64,000 nt of DNA from JACVRW01 sp963716215 (lineage in GTDB: Bacteria > Actinomycetota > Thermoleophilia > Solirubrobacterales > Thermoleophilaceae). The translations under genes were made by a program, and so were the position numbers. The stretch is taken from NCBI GenBank assembly GCA_963716215.1, contig OY970298.1, forward strand, positions 124,001 through 188,000, written 5' to 3'. Of the stretch, positions 34,064 to 42,770 are shown piece after piece (position 1 is the first letter of the stretch; each line of letters opens with the position of its first letter). Below the pieces are notes generated by a model, which was given only the letters and a program-made list of their open reading frames with translations, ran no database searches and was not told the DNA's origin.

Positions 34064-34464
34064 TCGATGCCCTCCCCGGAGCGCGCCAGCGAGGCGCGCT
34101 CCGTATCGCTGATCGGCCGCGAGCCGCGCTGCTCTGAATCCCAGAGCACGAGCCCGAACTCCGCCTCCACCACCACCTGGCCGTCTTCGTCGACGATGCG
34201 CTCGCTGGTCGTGATGCTCGACCGGCCGAGCTCGCGGACCCCGCACTGCACCGTGACCGCCTTGAAGGCCGGATCGATCTCGCGCCGGAAGGTCACCGAG
34301 CAGCGGCCGACGACGTACTCGTCGCGCCGGATCCCGCGCTCCTCGAGCCAGGCGTCGCGGCCCTCCTCGAGGTAGGTCAGCACGACCGTGTGGTTCACGT
34401 GGCCGAGGCCGTCGAGATCGCGCCAGCGCACCTGCACCCGGTGGCCGGTCGCTTCGGGCCTCAT
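34060..34464 (-). CDS. Hotdog-fold acyl-CoA thioesterase (4HBT type)
   Basis: 134 residues. The motif WRDLDGLGHVNHTVVLTYLEEGRDAWL is the 4HBT/YbgC signature with the catalytic Asp region. It lies between kdd and kce with 4-base overlaps on both sides, so it should act on a CoA ester in the same pathway, perhaps 3-aminobutyryl-CoA formed by Kce. That role is inferred from position only. Confidence 0.85.
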   Translation of the reverse strand: MRPEATGHRVQVRWRDLDGLGHVNHTVVLTYLEEGRDAWLEERGIRRDEYVVGRCSVTFRREIDPAFKAVTVQCGVRELGRSSITTSERIVDEDGQVVVEAEFGLVLWDSEQRGSRPISDTERASLARSGEGIE

Positions 34465-35495
34465 GCGCCGAGCGCCTCCCGGAGCGCCGGCGAGCGGCGC
34501 ACGAGATCGAGGCTGTACGCGCCCACGTCCGGGGTGTAGCCGTTGCCGATCAGCATGCGCACCTTCGACGCCATGCCGTCCGCGGTCAGCGCGGCCGTGG
34601 AGAAGTTCGTGGCCATCGAGAAGAACAGCAGCGTGCCGGTGTCGGCGGTGAGCATGATCGCGGTCGGCTCGCAGCCGGTGGCGTTGACCACGACGACCGT
34701 GAAGTCGGCCGGTGGCCCGCCGGCTGCCCGCACCGCGTCCACCGCCGCCAGCGGATCGCGCAGGTCGGTGGTCACGCCGATGTCGCAGAGCCCGAGCTCC
34801 AGGACCCGGTCGATCGCGCCCTGGTCGACGTCTACGGCGATCAGCGTCCCGCCCTTCATCGCGTCGCGGGCGGCCGCCAGGGCGAGCTTGCCCGCGTGCC
34901 CGGCGCCGAGCACGCAGACGGTGCCGCCCTCCGCGGGCGCGAGCGCGTGCGTGATCGAGCCGGCCGCGTAGACGTCGTAGATCTCGAGCACGGCCTTCAA
35001 CGGAAGGTCTTCGGGCACCGGCCCCCAGGCGGAGCTGTCGGCGACGTAGGCCGTGCCGCTCACCTCGACCTGCGGGTTGTCGGGGTCCAGCCGGGTCACG
35101 GCCGCGAGGCGCAGCGGCGTGAGCGTCAGCGAGGCGAGCGTGACGATGCGCTGCCCGGGCTCGGGCGGCGAGCCGTAGTGCTCACCGACCTTGGTGACCG
35201 TGCCGAGCGCCACGCCGCCGGAGTCGGTCTCGGGGTTGTGCATCTTGCCGCGCTCGGCCACGATCTCGAGGATCCGCTGGGCCATCCGCGACGGGTCGGC
35301 GTCGGAGCGCTCGCGGATGTTGCGGAAGGACGTCGAGTCGAGGCAGAGGCGCTCGACCTCCACCTCGAACTCGTATGGCCGCACCGGCCCCGAGGCGTCG
35401 AGGCGGTCGGCCGGCTGGGGCAGCGCACCAGGTGGTGCGGCCACTCTGTCGGCGCCGAGGCGCTGGCGCAAGTCGCTCGCTGAAGCGTGGTTCAT
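34461..35495 (-). CDS. kdd: L-erythro-3,5-diaminohexanoate dehydrogenase
   Basis: 344 residues. The N-terminal half contains RILEIVAERGKMHNPETDSGGVALGTV and LASLTLTPLRLAAV, characteristic of Kdd of lysine fermentation; the C-terminal half has a nucleotide fold (VCVLGAGHAGKLALAAA, LIAVDVDQGAID). It oxidises 3,5-diaminohexanoate to 3-keto-5-aminohexanoate with NAD(P). ATG 35495 follows a promoter with TTGACA and flanking palindromes. It is the first gene of a unit of at least eleven genes. Lysine 2,3-aminomutase and KamDE are not in the window. Confidence 0.88.
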   Translation of the reverse strand: MNHASASDLRQRLGADRVAAPPGALPQPADRLDASGPVRPYEFEVEVERLCLDSTSFRNIRERSDADPSRMAQRILEIVAERGKMHNPETDSGGVALGTVTKVGEHYGSPPEPGQRIVTLASLTLTPLRLAAVTRLDPDNPQVEVSGTAYVADSSAWGPVPEDLPLKAVLEIYDVYAAGSITHALAPAEGGTVCVLGAGHAGKLALAAARDAMKGGTLIAVDVDQGAIDRVLELGLCDIGVTTDLRDPLAAVDAVRAAGGPPADFTVVVVNATGCEPTAIMLTADTGTLLFFSMATNFSTAALTADGMASKVRMLIGNGYTPDVGAYSLDLVRRSPALREALGA

Positions 35496-35496
35496 G

Positions 35497-35563
35497 AACG
35501 ATCGTTAGGGAACCTATTAGGCATAGGACAGCCCTGTCAAGGGACCCAAACGAGTGATCGTTT
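35497..35563 (-). promoter_or_regulatory. Promoter of the kdd operon with two TetR-type palindromes
   Basis: Minus strand: -35 TTGACA (35540-35535), 18-bp spacer, -10 TAGGTT (about 35516-35511). A 10-bp palindrome AACGATCGTT (35497-35506) covers the likely transcript start, and AAACGA-N4-TCGTTT (35548-35563) lies just upstream of -35. They share the half-site AACGA. Repeat CCTAT-N5-ATAGG (35513-35527) overlaps the -10. Confidence 0.65.
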
Positions 35564-35573
35564 AGGACTACTA

Positions 35574-35585
35574 GACCGGCCGGTC
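35574..35585. promoter_or_regulatory. 12-bp palindrome upstream of the copper oxidase gene
   Basis: GACCGGCCGGTC is a perfect palindrome between the kdd promoter and the oxidase gene. It could be an operator for either; no regulator is assigned. Confidence 0.35.
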
Positions 35586-35638
35586 CGTTGTAGGTGGCGC
35601 AATGGGCAAATCGGCCGTACGTTGGAGAAACCCTCCGC

Positions 35639-38600
35639 ATGAGCCGCCCCTCTGCCCCAAGTCCCTCGTCGCGCGTCGTGCTGGCTGCGCTGGCCGCCGC
35701 GTTCTGTCTCGTCGCAAGCGTGACGCTCGTGACGCTGCTCGGCGGAGCTGGTCCCGCGACCGCTCGGGCGGAGGAAGAGCCGGCCACGGCCCCGGTCCAT
35801 CCGCACGCCGGCGACCTGGGCGTCCCCGGCCTCAACGAGCGCGAGCTGCGCGCGTTCGAGACAGCGACGCTGGGGGCCGAGCACGCGGCCGAGCACGCCG
35901 CGATGCGGACCGCCGAGAAGTCCGGCGGCGGCGAGATCAAGAGCAGCTACTCCGCCGAGACGAGGCTGGCCGCGGCCGCCGAGGCGGCGCTGGCGGTGGA
36001 GGGCGATCCCGACGACATCGGCCAATGGGAGACCGCCAAGACGCCGTTCCCGATCGTGGCGATCCATGCTGCCCTGCTGCCGACCGGCAAGGTGATGTTC
36101 TTCTCGTACCCGACCTATCCGAACCGCCCGAACAACGCCGAGGCGTACCTGTGGGATCCGGCTCAGCCGAACGTGCCGCCGGTGATCAAGAACCCACCCG
36201 GCAAGGCCAACATCTGGTGCGCCGGCCAGACCTTCGCCGCGAACGGCGAGCTGGTCGTGTTCGGCGGCAACCTGGATTACGAGTTCCCGCCCTCCCAGAC
36301 GTGGAAGGGCCTCGACCGGGTGTTCACCTTCAACCCGTGGTCGGAGACCTGGACCGAGCAGCCGAAGATGGCGCACGGCCGCTGGTACCCCACCGGCGTG
36401 CGCCAGCCCGACGGGCGGATCCCAATCGTCAGCGGGCTGGACGAGTCGGGCGTGCTGGTGCCGCACTCGAACACCAACCCCGACGTCGAGCTGTTCACCC
36501 CGTCCACCGCGCTCAGCGGGCTGGGCACGCTCAAGAAGATCGGCGTGATCGGGGACGATCCGGTGAAGAAGCCGATCGGACAGCTCTACCCGCGCATGGT
36601 CGTGATGGCGTCCGGGCACACGATCCTGGCCGGGCCCGACAGGGAGACGAGCTGGTACTTCGACAACCTCGACGCCAACCCGTTCACCTGGGTCGACATC
36701 CCGAACCTGACCCGCCACCGCACCTGGGGCACGACCGTTCCGCTGCCGTCGGGCCCCGGCGGGCCGACCAAGCTGCTCGCTCTCGGCGGGACCGAGTGGA
36801 GCGGTGAGCCGTCCACGACGACTACGGAGCTCTTCGACGAGAACAACCCCGGCGCCTGGCAGCCCCAGAACGGCAAGGACAACCTGTACGGCCGCGGCCA
36901 TGCCAACACTGTCCTGCTCCCGGACGGGTCGATGGTCGAGGTGGGAGGCGGGCGGGGCAGCCTCGATACCTTCGAATCGGCGCTCCACTACGCCGAGCCC
37001 GAGCAGCGCCACATCGAGCTCTGGGACCCGCAGACCGGGCAATGGCGACTTGGGCCGGCGCAGACCGAGGCACGCGCCTACCACTCGACCGCCCTGCTGC
37101 TGCCCGACGGGCGCGTGATGTCCGCCGGCGACGACTTCAACGGGGATCCGGGCAAGGTCAACGCCAGCACGGACAACGACCCCATGGAGGACACCGCGGA
37201 GATCTACAAGCCGCCGTACCTGTTCCGCGGCCCGCGCCCGACGATCACGAGCGCCCCGGCGACGATCGGGTTCAACGGGACCTTCAGCGTCGACACGCCG
37301 AACGCGAACATCACCGGCGCCGCGCTGGCCGCGCCCGGAGCCGTTACGCACGGCGTAGACATGAACCAGCGCATGCTGGAGCTCAACGTGGTCCAGGGCA
37401 CCGGGTGCGTCAGCGTGACCGCGCCGACCGGCCCCAACGCCGCGCCACCCGGCTACTACATGCTGTTCCTGCTCAACGACCAGGGCGTGCCCTCGGTGGC
37501 CAAGTTCGTGAAGCTCCAGCAAGGCGGGACCCTGGGCGGCTGCGGCACGCCGCCGCCAGCCGACCTCGCCCCGCCGACCGTCAGCCTGACGGCGCCGGGC
37601 CCCGGCAAGGTGGCGGGCACGATCGACGTGAAGGCCTCCGCCTCGGATGACCGCGGTGTCGTGGGGGTCCAGCTCAGGCGCGCCGCCACGCTCCTGGCCG
37701 ACGACACCTCGTCGCCCTACGAAGCGAGCTGGAACACGACGACCGTCCCCGACGGCACGTACACCCTGAGCGCCACGGCGCGCGACGCATCGGGCAAGAC
37801 CGCCACGGCCTCGGTGACCGTCACCGTCGAGAACACCGACACAGACGGGCCCGCGGTCGTCATCACGAACCCGGCTGCCGGCGCGAACGTGACCGGCGTG
37901 GCTCCCGTCACGGCCGCCGCCAGCGACCCCAGCGGTGTGAGCCAGGTGCAGTTCAGGGTGGACGGGGCCAACATCGGTGGGCCCGACACGTCCGCGCCCT
38001 TCTCGATCGCGTGGGGGAGCATCAACGTCCCCAACGGCAGCCACTCGCTCACCGCCGTGGCGCGCGACGCGCTCGGCAACGAGCGCACCTCAGCTGGGGT
38101 GTCGGTCAACGTGAACAACCAGGACGGGGCGCCCGTGGATGCGCTGCCCCCCAAGAAGCCGCCGCAGAACACGCCGAACAACCCGGGCGGCAACAACCCC
38201 GGTGGGAACGGCCCCGGCGGGAACGGCCCCGGCGGCACCAACGCGGCACCGTCCTTCAGCAGGCTCCGCCTGACGCCCGCGACGTTCCGCCAGGGCGGGC
38301 TGACGACGATCAGCTTCCGCCTGACCGAGGCGGCGAAGGTGCGCGTGTCGTTCGAGCAGCGGCTGCCCGGCCGCCGCGCCGCGGGCCGCTGCGTCAGGCC
38401 GCGCAAGGGCACGCGCCCGAACTGCACCCGCTACGTGGGGCTGCGCCCGACGATGACGATCAACGGCAAGCCCGGCGCCAACACCCTGTCGTTCAGGGGC
38501 AAGCTGTCCCGCACCCGCAAGCTCGCGCCGGGCCGGTACCGGGTCACGCTGGTGGCCACCGACTCGGCTGGCAAGCGCTCGAGGGCCGCGCGCGCGAACC

Positions 38601-38671
38601 TGCGCCTGCTGGAACGCGCCCCGAAGGGTCGCGCCAGCTCGGCCACCGCACTCGCGCTCAGCTGGTTCTGA
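35639..38671 (+). CDS. Secreted copper radical oxidase (galactose/glyoxal oxidase-like) with Ig-like domains
   Basis: 1010 residues from ATG 35639, preceded by GGAGA. A signal peptide (VVLAALAAAFCLVASVTLV) leads into a Kelch-type beta-propeller and a DUF1929 domain. Copper and radical residues seem conserved: Cys194 (IWCAGQ) and Tyr250 (RWYPTG) as the cross-linked pair, Tyr481-His482 (YHSTALLLPDGRVM) and His571 (VTHGVDMNQR). The stacking Trp of galactose oxidase is absent (SGLDESG), as in glyoxal/GlxA-type enzymes. Two Big/Ig-like domains, a Gly/Asn/Pro-rich linker (NNPGGNNPGGNGPGG) and a basic beta domain follow. It should oxidise an alcohol or aldehyde outside the cell, making H2O2. Confidence 0.9.
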   Translation: MSRPSAPSPSSRVVLAALAAAFCLVASVTLVTLLGGAGPATARAEEEPATAPVHPHAGDLGVPGLNERELRAFETATLGAEHAAEHAAMRTAEKSGGGEIKSSYSAETRLAAAAEAALAVEGDPDDIGQWETAKTPFPIVAIHAALLPTGKVMFFSYPTYPNRPNNAEAYLWDPAQPNVPPVIKNPPGKANIWCAGQTFAANGELVVFGGNLDYEFPPSQTWKGLDRVFTFNPWSETWTEQPKMAHGRWYPTGVRQPDGRIPIVSGLDESGVLVPHSNTNPDVELFTPSTALSGLGTLKKIGVIGDDPVKKPIGQLYPRMVVMASGHTILAGPDRETSWYFDNLDANPFTWVDIPNLTRHRTWGTTVPLPSGPGGPTKLLALGGTEWSGEPSTTTTELFDENNPGAWQPQNGKDNLYGRGHANTVLLPDGSMVEVGGGRGSLDTFESALHYAEPEQRHIELWDPQTGQWRLGPAQTEARAYHSTALLLPDGRVMSAGDDFNGDPGKVNASTDNDPMEDTAEIYKPPYLFRGPRPTITSAPATIGFNGTFSVDTPNANITGAALAAPGAVTHGVDMNQRMLELNVVQGTGCVSVTAPTGPNAAPPGYYMLFLLNDQGVPSVAKFVKLQQGGTLGGCGTPPPADLAPPTVSLTAPGPGKVAGTIDVKASASDDRGVVGVQLRRAATLLADDTSSPYEASWNTTTVPDGTYTLSATARDASGKTATASVTVTVENTDTDGPAVVITNPAAGANVTGVAPVTAAASDPSGVSQVQFRVDGANIGGPDTSAPFSIAWGSINVPNGSHSLTAVARDALGNERTSAGVSVNVNNQDGAPVDALPPKKPPQNTPNNPGGNNPGGNGPGGNGPGGTNAAPSFSRLRLTPATFRQGGLTTISFRLTEAAKVRVSFEQRLPGRRAAGRCVRPRKGTRPNCTRYVGLRPTMTINGKPGANTLSFRGKLSRTRKLAPGRYRVTLVATDSAGKRSRAARANLRLLERAPKGRASSATALALSWF

Positions 38672-38683
38672 GCCCGGCGCGGA

Positions 38684-38695
38684 TACGCTGCGCCG
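38684..38695 (+). promoter_or_regulatory. Leaderless-type -10 element before an ACG codon
   Basis: TACGCT (38684-38689) plus 6 bases is followed by ACG at 38696, the position where the Rieske protein should start. Confidence 0.4.
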
Positions 38696-39709
38696 ACGGA
38701 AACGCTCCCCTACAACTGGTACGTCGACGCGGAGGTGCTCGCGCACGAGCGTGAGCGGCTATTCGGCCACGCCTGGCAGTACGCCGGCCACACGGGGCAG
38801 CTTGCCCAGCCGGGGTCGTACTTCACGCTGAGGGTCGGCGACGTGCCGCTGGTCGTGGTGCGTGACCGCGAGGGCGCGCTGGGCGCGTTCGTGAACGTGT
38901 GCAGGCATCGCGGGGCCGAGGTCGTGTCGGGCGCCGGCAGCTGCACGAGCCTGCAGTGCCACTACCACGCCTGGACCTACGGGCTCGACGGCGCGCTGCG
39001 CGCGGCGCCGCGCGCCGATGGCGACCCGAACTTCGACCGCTCCGCGCTCGGCCTGCGCCGCGCCCAGGTCGACACGTGGGGCCCGTTCGTGTTCGTCAAC
39101 GCGGACCTCGACGCGGCGTCGCTGGCCGACACGCTCGGCGCGCTGCCCGAGCTGGTGCGGGAGGGCGGCGTGGAAGTGGACGCGCTCGCCTTTCACTCGC
39201 GCGCGCCCTACTCGCTCGCGGCCAACTGGAAGGTGGCCGTGGAGAACTTCCTCGAGTGCTACCACTGCCAGGTCGCCCACCCCGGGTTCAGCGAGGTGGT
39301 GGACGTGTCGCCGGACGCGTATCGACTCGAGCACCAGCCCACGTTTGCCAGCCATCACGTCCGCCTGCGCGAGGGCGGCGGGATGGATGGTCAGTTCCAT
39401 CTGGTCTGGCCGAACATCAAGGTCAACGTCATGCCTGGCGAGGCCAACCTCTCGATCGGGCCGCTGCTGCCGCTCGACTCCGACCGCACCGACGGCTTCC
39501 TCGACTACTTCTTCCCGCCCGACGCCGACCAGGAGTGGATCGCCGGCTACCTCGAGCTCGACGACCAGGTCGGAGTCGAGGACCGCGAGCTGGTGGAGTC
39601 GGTCCAGCGCGGCATCCGCTCGCGCACCTTCGAGCACGGCCGCCTGATGCTGCCGAGCGAGGAGCTGATCGCCGAGTTCCAGCGCTGGGTCGCGGCCGGC
39701 CTGGCCTGA
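38696..39709 (+). CDS. Rieske non-heme iron oxygenase, alpha subunit type
   Basis: 337 residues if started at ACG 38696. The Rieske cluster is CRHRGAEVV...CHYHAW (CxH...CxxH), and the mononuclear iron site has NFLECYHCQVAHPGF with two His. The N-terminal TLPYNWYVDAEVLAHERERLF matches family N-termini and lies upstream of the first ordinary start (GTG 38735). From the preceding in-frame stop (38669-38671) to GTG 38735 there is no ATG, GTG or TTG. It should hydroxylate or demethylate a substrate using a separate reductase, not seen here. The HDAC-like gene follows 8 bases later. Confidence 0.87.
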   Translation, partial: TETLPYNWYVDAEVLAHERERLFGHAWQYAGHTGQLAQPGSYFTLRVGDVPLVVVRDREGALGAFVNVCRHRGAEVVSGAGSCTSLQCHYHAWTYGLDGALRAAPRADGDPNFDRSALGLRRAQVDTWGPFVFVNADLDAASLADTLGALPELVREGGVEVDALAFHSRAPYSLAANWKVAVENFLECYHCQVAHPGFSEVVDVSPDAYRLEHQPTFASHHVRLREGGGMDGQFHLVWPNIKVNVMPGEANLSIGPLLPLDSDRTDGFLDYFFPPDADQEWIAGYLELDDQVGVEDRELVESVQRGIRSRTFEHGRLMLPSEELIAEFQRWVAAGLA

Positions 39710-39717
39710 GGAGCGGG

Positions 39718-40803
39718 ATGGCGCTGCGGATGCCGGTCGTCTGGAGCGAGCGCCACCGGCTGCACGAGCCGGGAGGTGAGATCTGGGTCGGTGTCCGTAC
39801 CCCCGGCACGGAGGTGCCCGAGCGCGCCGAGCGCATCCACGCCGAGCTCACGCGGGCTGGGGCGCGCTGGGTGGAGGCCGCGCCCCAGGGCGACGAAGCC
39901 GTGCTCGCCGTGCACGACCGCGAGCTGCTCGACTACCTCGCGTCGGCCTGGGCCGACTGGGAGGCGGCGGGGCTGACGCGGGAGCCGGGCCAGGACCGGG
40001 TCGTGCCGTACATCTTCCCCGACCCGAGCCTGTTCTCCGGCTTCGAGCCGGCGGTCCCCGCCGCCATCAGCGCCCGCGCCGGGCGCTTCGCCTACGACAC
40101 GATGACGCTGATCGGGCCGGGCACGTGGGAGGCGGCGCGCGGCGCGCTGGACGCGGCGCTGACCGCGGCCGACCTGGTGCTCGCGGGCGAGTCGGCCGCG
40201 TATGCCTGCTGTCGCCCACCGGGCCACCACGCCACCCGGTCCGCGTTCGGCGGGTCCTGCTACCTGAACAACGCGGCGGCCGCGGCCGCGCGGCTGCATG
40301 CCGGAGTGGACGGACCGGTGGCGGTGATCGACATCGACGCCCACCACGGCAACGGCACGCAGGCGATCTTCTACGAGGACCCACAGGTGCTCGTCGGATC
40401 CGTGCACGTGGATCCGGGCGCCGGCTGGTTCCCGCACTTCCTCGGGTTCGCGCGCGAGACCGGCGCCGGCCCGGGCGCCGGGGCCAACCTCAACCTCCCG
40501 CTCGCGCCCGGTAGCGGCGATGGCCCCTGGCTGGAGGCGGTCGGCGAGCTGGCGGCCTGGGCCGGCTCGCGCGGGGCGCGAGCGCTGGTGGTGGCGCTCG
40601 GCGTCGACGCCGCTGGCGGCGATCCCGAGAGCCCGCTCGAGGTAACCGCCGCCGGCTTCCACGCGGCCGGCCGGGAGCTCGGGGAGCTCGGGCTGCCGAC
40701 GGTGCTCGTTCAGGAGGGCGGCTACGACCTGGCCACGCTGGGACCGCTGGTGCGCGAGGCGCTCACCGGCATCGAGTCCGCCCTCACAGGGGGCGGTACA
40801 TGA
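39718..40803 (+). CDS. Histone deacetylase-like amidohydrolase (acetylpolyamine type)
   Basis: 361 residues from ATG 39718 with GAGGAG upstream. The deacetylase fold has CCRPPGHHATRS, GSCYLNNAAAAA, the zinc site DIDAHHGNGTQAIF, HVDPGAGWFP and QEGGYDLATL. Bacterial relatives deacetylate acetylpolyamines or other amides. It is probably co-transcribed with the Rieske oxygenase, suggesting a shared amine-containing substrate (inference). Its end overlaps the convergent GNAT gene by 20 bases. Confidence 0.9.
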   Translation: MALRMPVVWSERHRLHEPGGEIWVGVRTPGTEVPERAERIHAELTRAGARWVEAAPQGDEAVLAVHDRELLDYLASAWADWEAAGLTREPGQDRVVPYIFPDPSLFSGFEPAVPAAISARAGRFAYDTMTLIGPGTWEAARGALDAALTAADLVLAGESAAYACCRPPGHHATRSAFGGSCYLNNAAAAAARLHAGVDGPVAVIDIDAHHGNGTQAIFYEDPQVLVGSVHVDPGAGWFPHFLGFARETGAGPGAGANLNLPLAPGSGDGPWLEAVGELAAWAGSRGARALVVALGVDAAGGDPESPLEVTAAGFHAAGRELGELGLPTVLVQEGGYDLATLGPLVREALTGIESALTGGGT

Positions 40804-41275
40804 CGTGCAGGCCCACGTAGCCCTCCACCGGGTGCTGGAAGCCCTCCGGCAACGTGCCCACCAGCTCGAAGCCGAGCGAGCGCCACAGCGCCACGGCCCG
40901 GGTGTTGGTCTCCACGACGGCGTTGAACTGCATCACTCGATAGCCCTCGGCCCGCGCCCACTCCAGGGCGTACTCGCCTAGGGCCCGCCCGACGCCGCGC
41001 CCGGACTGCTCGGGCGCGACCATGAAGCTCGCGCTGGCGACGTGCGAGGCCGGGCCGCGGTGGTTGCGGTGCACGTTGGCGGTGCCGAGCACGGTCCCGT
41101 CGCGGTCCACGGCCACCACCACCGTCCCGCCGGGCTGGTCGTCCATCCACATCTCCCGCGCGGTCTCCTCGCTCACGTCCCGATCCCAGGAAAAGGTCTC
41201 GCCGGCGCGCACGATCTGGCTCATGAACGGCCAGATCGCGGCCCAGTCGCCGTCGGTCGCCTCTCTGATCTTCAC
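40784..41275 (-). CDS. GNAT family N-acetyltransferase
   Basis: 163 residues from GTG 41275, overlapping the glucoamylase-like stop (GTGA). The acetyl-CoA binding motif A reads FMVAPEQSGRGVGRALGEYAL, and motif B NTRAVALWRSLGFE. The substrate is not predictable. It is translated downstream of the glucoamylase-like gene. Confidence 0.88.
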   Translation of the reverse strand: MKIREATDGDWAAIWPFMSQIVRAGETFSWDRDVSEETAREMWMDDQPGGTVVVAVDRDGTVLGTANVHRNHRGPASHVASASFMVAPEQSGRGVGRALGEYALEWARAEGYRVMQFNAVVETNTRAVALWRSLGFELVGTLPEGFQHPVEGYVGLHVMYRPL

Positions 41276-42717
41276 CGCGCGGCGTTGAAGCGCTCGATGC
41301 CGATCACCGGGCGCAGCCCGCGCTCGAGCCCTCGGTCCGCGAAGGCGCGGCGCAGCACGTCGTGGCCGAGGGCGTTGCCCAGCGCGGCCATGACCATGCC
41401 CTGGTCGAGTGACAGGTACGCGCTCGAGACGTGCCCGGTCTGCACGTTGACGCTGTCGCGGAAGCCCCACTTGCCGTACAGCCCCGGGAAGTCACGGGCC
41501 AACCGGGCCAGGTTCGCCGTGGCCGCCGCAGGGGCGTAGTGCAGCCCGAGGAACGCGGCGTGCGGCGTGACGACGCCGTTCGTGTAGGCCGACCGCGGCG
41601 GGTCGGGCACAGCCGGGCGGCCGGGGCAGCCGGCGAAGCCGCTGTCGACGAGCGTCGCGTCCTCGTTCGACGGCATTCCGTTCGGGTCCATGCCGGCGCC
41701 GTCCACTCCCCAGACACCGTAGTCGCCCTCGGGCCTGTTCGCCGGCGAGAAGCCCCAGTAGCCGTAGCCGGCCTCCTCCATGCCGTGGATCACCTGCGCC
41801 TTGACGGTCAGCGGGTGGTTGGCCCCCCAGCTGCGCGGCGCCCACTCCTCCTCGGGCACGAACAGGGCGGGCATCAGCGCCTCGAACATCGACCCGCCCC
41901 ACGACGGAACCAGCTGGAGGCCGCGGTAGCGGTAGGCGCCCTCGAAGACGTCGACGCCGAGATAGCGCCGCCACTCGCCCACGGGCTTCGTCTCCTGGAA
42001 GGAGTATTCGCAGGTGTCCGGCATCGTGCGCCAGCGCCCGTAGTAGGTCTTCGGCGGCAGCTGTCGGCGGCCGATCCCGATGTAGTCGACGATGCGACTC
42101 TCGCTGACGACCGTGTCGTAGCAGCACGGCGACGCGGCGGGGTCGTCCGGCCGGAAGTGGAACAGCACCTGATTCTCGGCCGGCACGTAGTAGAAGCCGA
42201 AGTCCATCGCGTCGTACAGCGCTCGCGCGCGCTGCTCGAGCGCGGGCACGCTGCCGGCGACGATCTTCAACCCCACCGCAAGCCACGCGTTGTCCACCGA
42301 CGACAGGATCGGATGGAAATCGTCCTGGGGTCGCGGCGGCCAGGTCGTGAGCTTGGCGCCGGATCGATGGTCGTACCAGTTGTAGAACTGACCGGTGTCG
42401 GAGTAGCGCTCCATGCCCTCCAGCGTCCCGACCGTGCGGGACAGCCGGGTCACCAGCTCGCGCCGCGAGATGATGCCGAGCCGCCGGGCGGCGACCGCGC
42501 TCCACATGTACGCACCGATGTTGGTGGTCGACGTCTGCACGCTGCGGCCGCCGTCGCGTTCGAGGATGTCGGCGGGCAGGCCGGAGGACGGGTCTGTCAT
42601 GGCCTCGAACGACGCCCAGGTGCGCTCGGCATAGTCGTGCAGCCGGGCCCGCTCGGATGCGTTCGCCACCGAGGCGAACGTCAACAGCAGCGCGAGCGCG
42701 ACGAGCAGGGACCTCAC
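41272..42717 (-). CDS. Secreted glucoamylase-like protein (GH144/DUF3131-like)
   Basis: 481 residues from GTG 42717 with a signal peptide (SLLVALALLLTFASVANA). The (alpha/alpha)6-type pattern includes TTNIGAYMWSAVAARRLG, GQFYNWYDHRSG, LSSVDNAWLAVGLKIV, WGGSMFEALMPALFVPEE and GVVTPHAAFLGLHYAP. Relatives include endo-beta-1,2-glucanases and uncharacterised glucoamylase-like proteins. A divergent GH3 beta-glucosidase suggests glucan breakdown. Exact specificity unknown. A TAGCCC element lies 7 bases before the start. Confidence 0.82.
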   Translation of the reverse strand: MRSLLVALALLLTFASVANASERARLHDYAERTWASFEAMTDPSSGLPADILERDGGRSVQTSTTNIGAYMWSAVAARRLGIISRRELVTRLSRTVGTLEGMERYSDTGQFYNWYDHRSGAKLTTWPPRPQDDFHPILSSVDNAWLAVGLKIVAGSVPALEQRARALYDAMDFGFYYVPAENQVLFHFRPDDPAASPCCYDTVVSESRIVDYIGIGRRQLPPKTYYGRWRTMPDTCEYSFQETKPVGEWRRYLGVDVFEGAYRYRGLQLVPSWGGSMFEALMPALFVPEEEWAPRSWGANHPLTVKAQVIHGMEEAGYGYWGFSPANRPEGDYGVWGVDGAGMDPNGMPSNEDATLVDSGFAGCPGRPAVPDPPRSAYTNGVVTPHAAFLGLHYAPAAATANLARLARDFPGLYGKWGFRDSVNVQTGHVSSAYLSLDQGMVMAALGNALGHDVLRRAFADRGLERGLRPVIGIERFNAAR

Positions 42718-42730
42718 GCCCGCTGGGCTA
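42718..42730 (-). promoter_or_regulatory. Possible leaderless -10 for the glucoamylase-like gene
   Basis: Minus-strand TAGCCC (42730-42725) plus 7 bases precedes GTG 42717. The last base departs from TAnnnT. Confidence 0.3.
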
Positions 42731-42770
42731 CCCGCGTTTGCCCGATCCCACTCCCGGGCAGGTCGGAGCC

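Noticed and set aside
35537..38044. An 835-codon open frame on the minus strand opposite the copper oxidase gene
   Set aside because: Its product is Val/Arg/Gly/His-rich with no domain, no start signal and it mirrors codon bias of the true gene; a GC-driven shadow.
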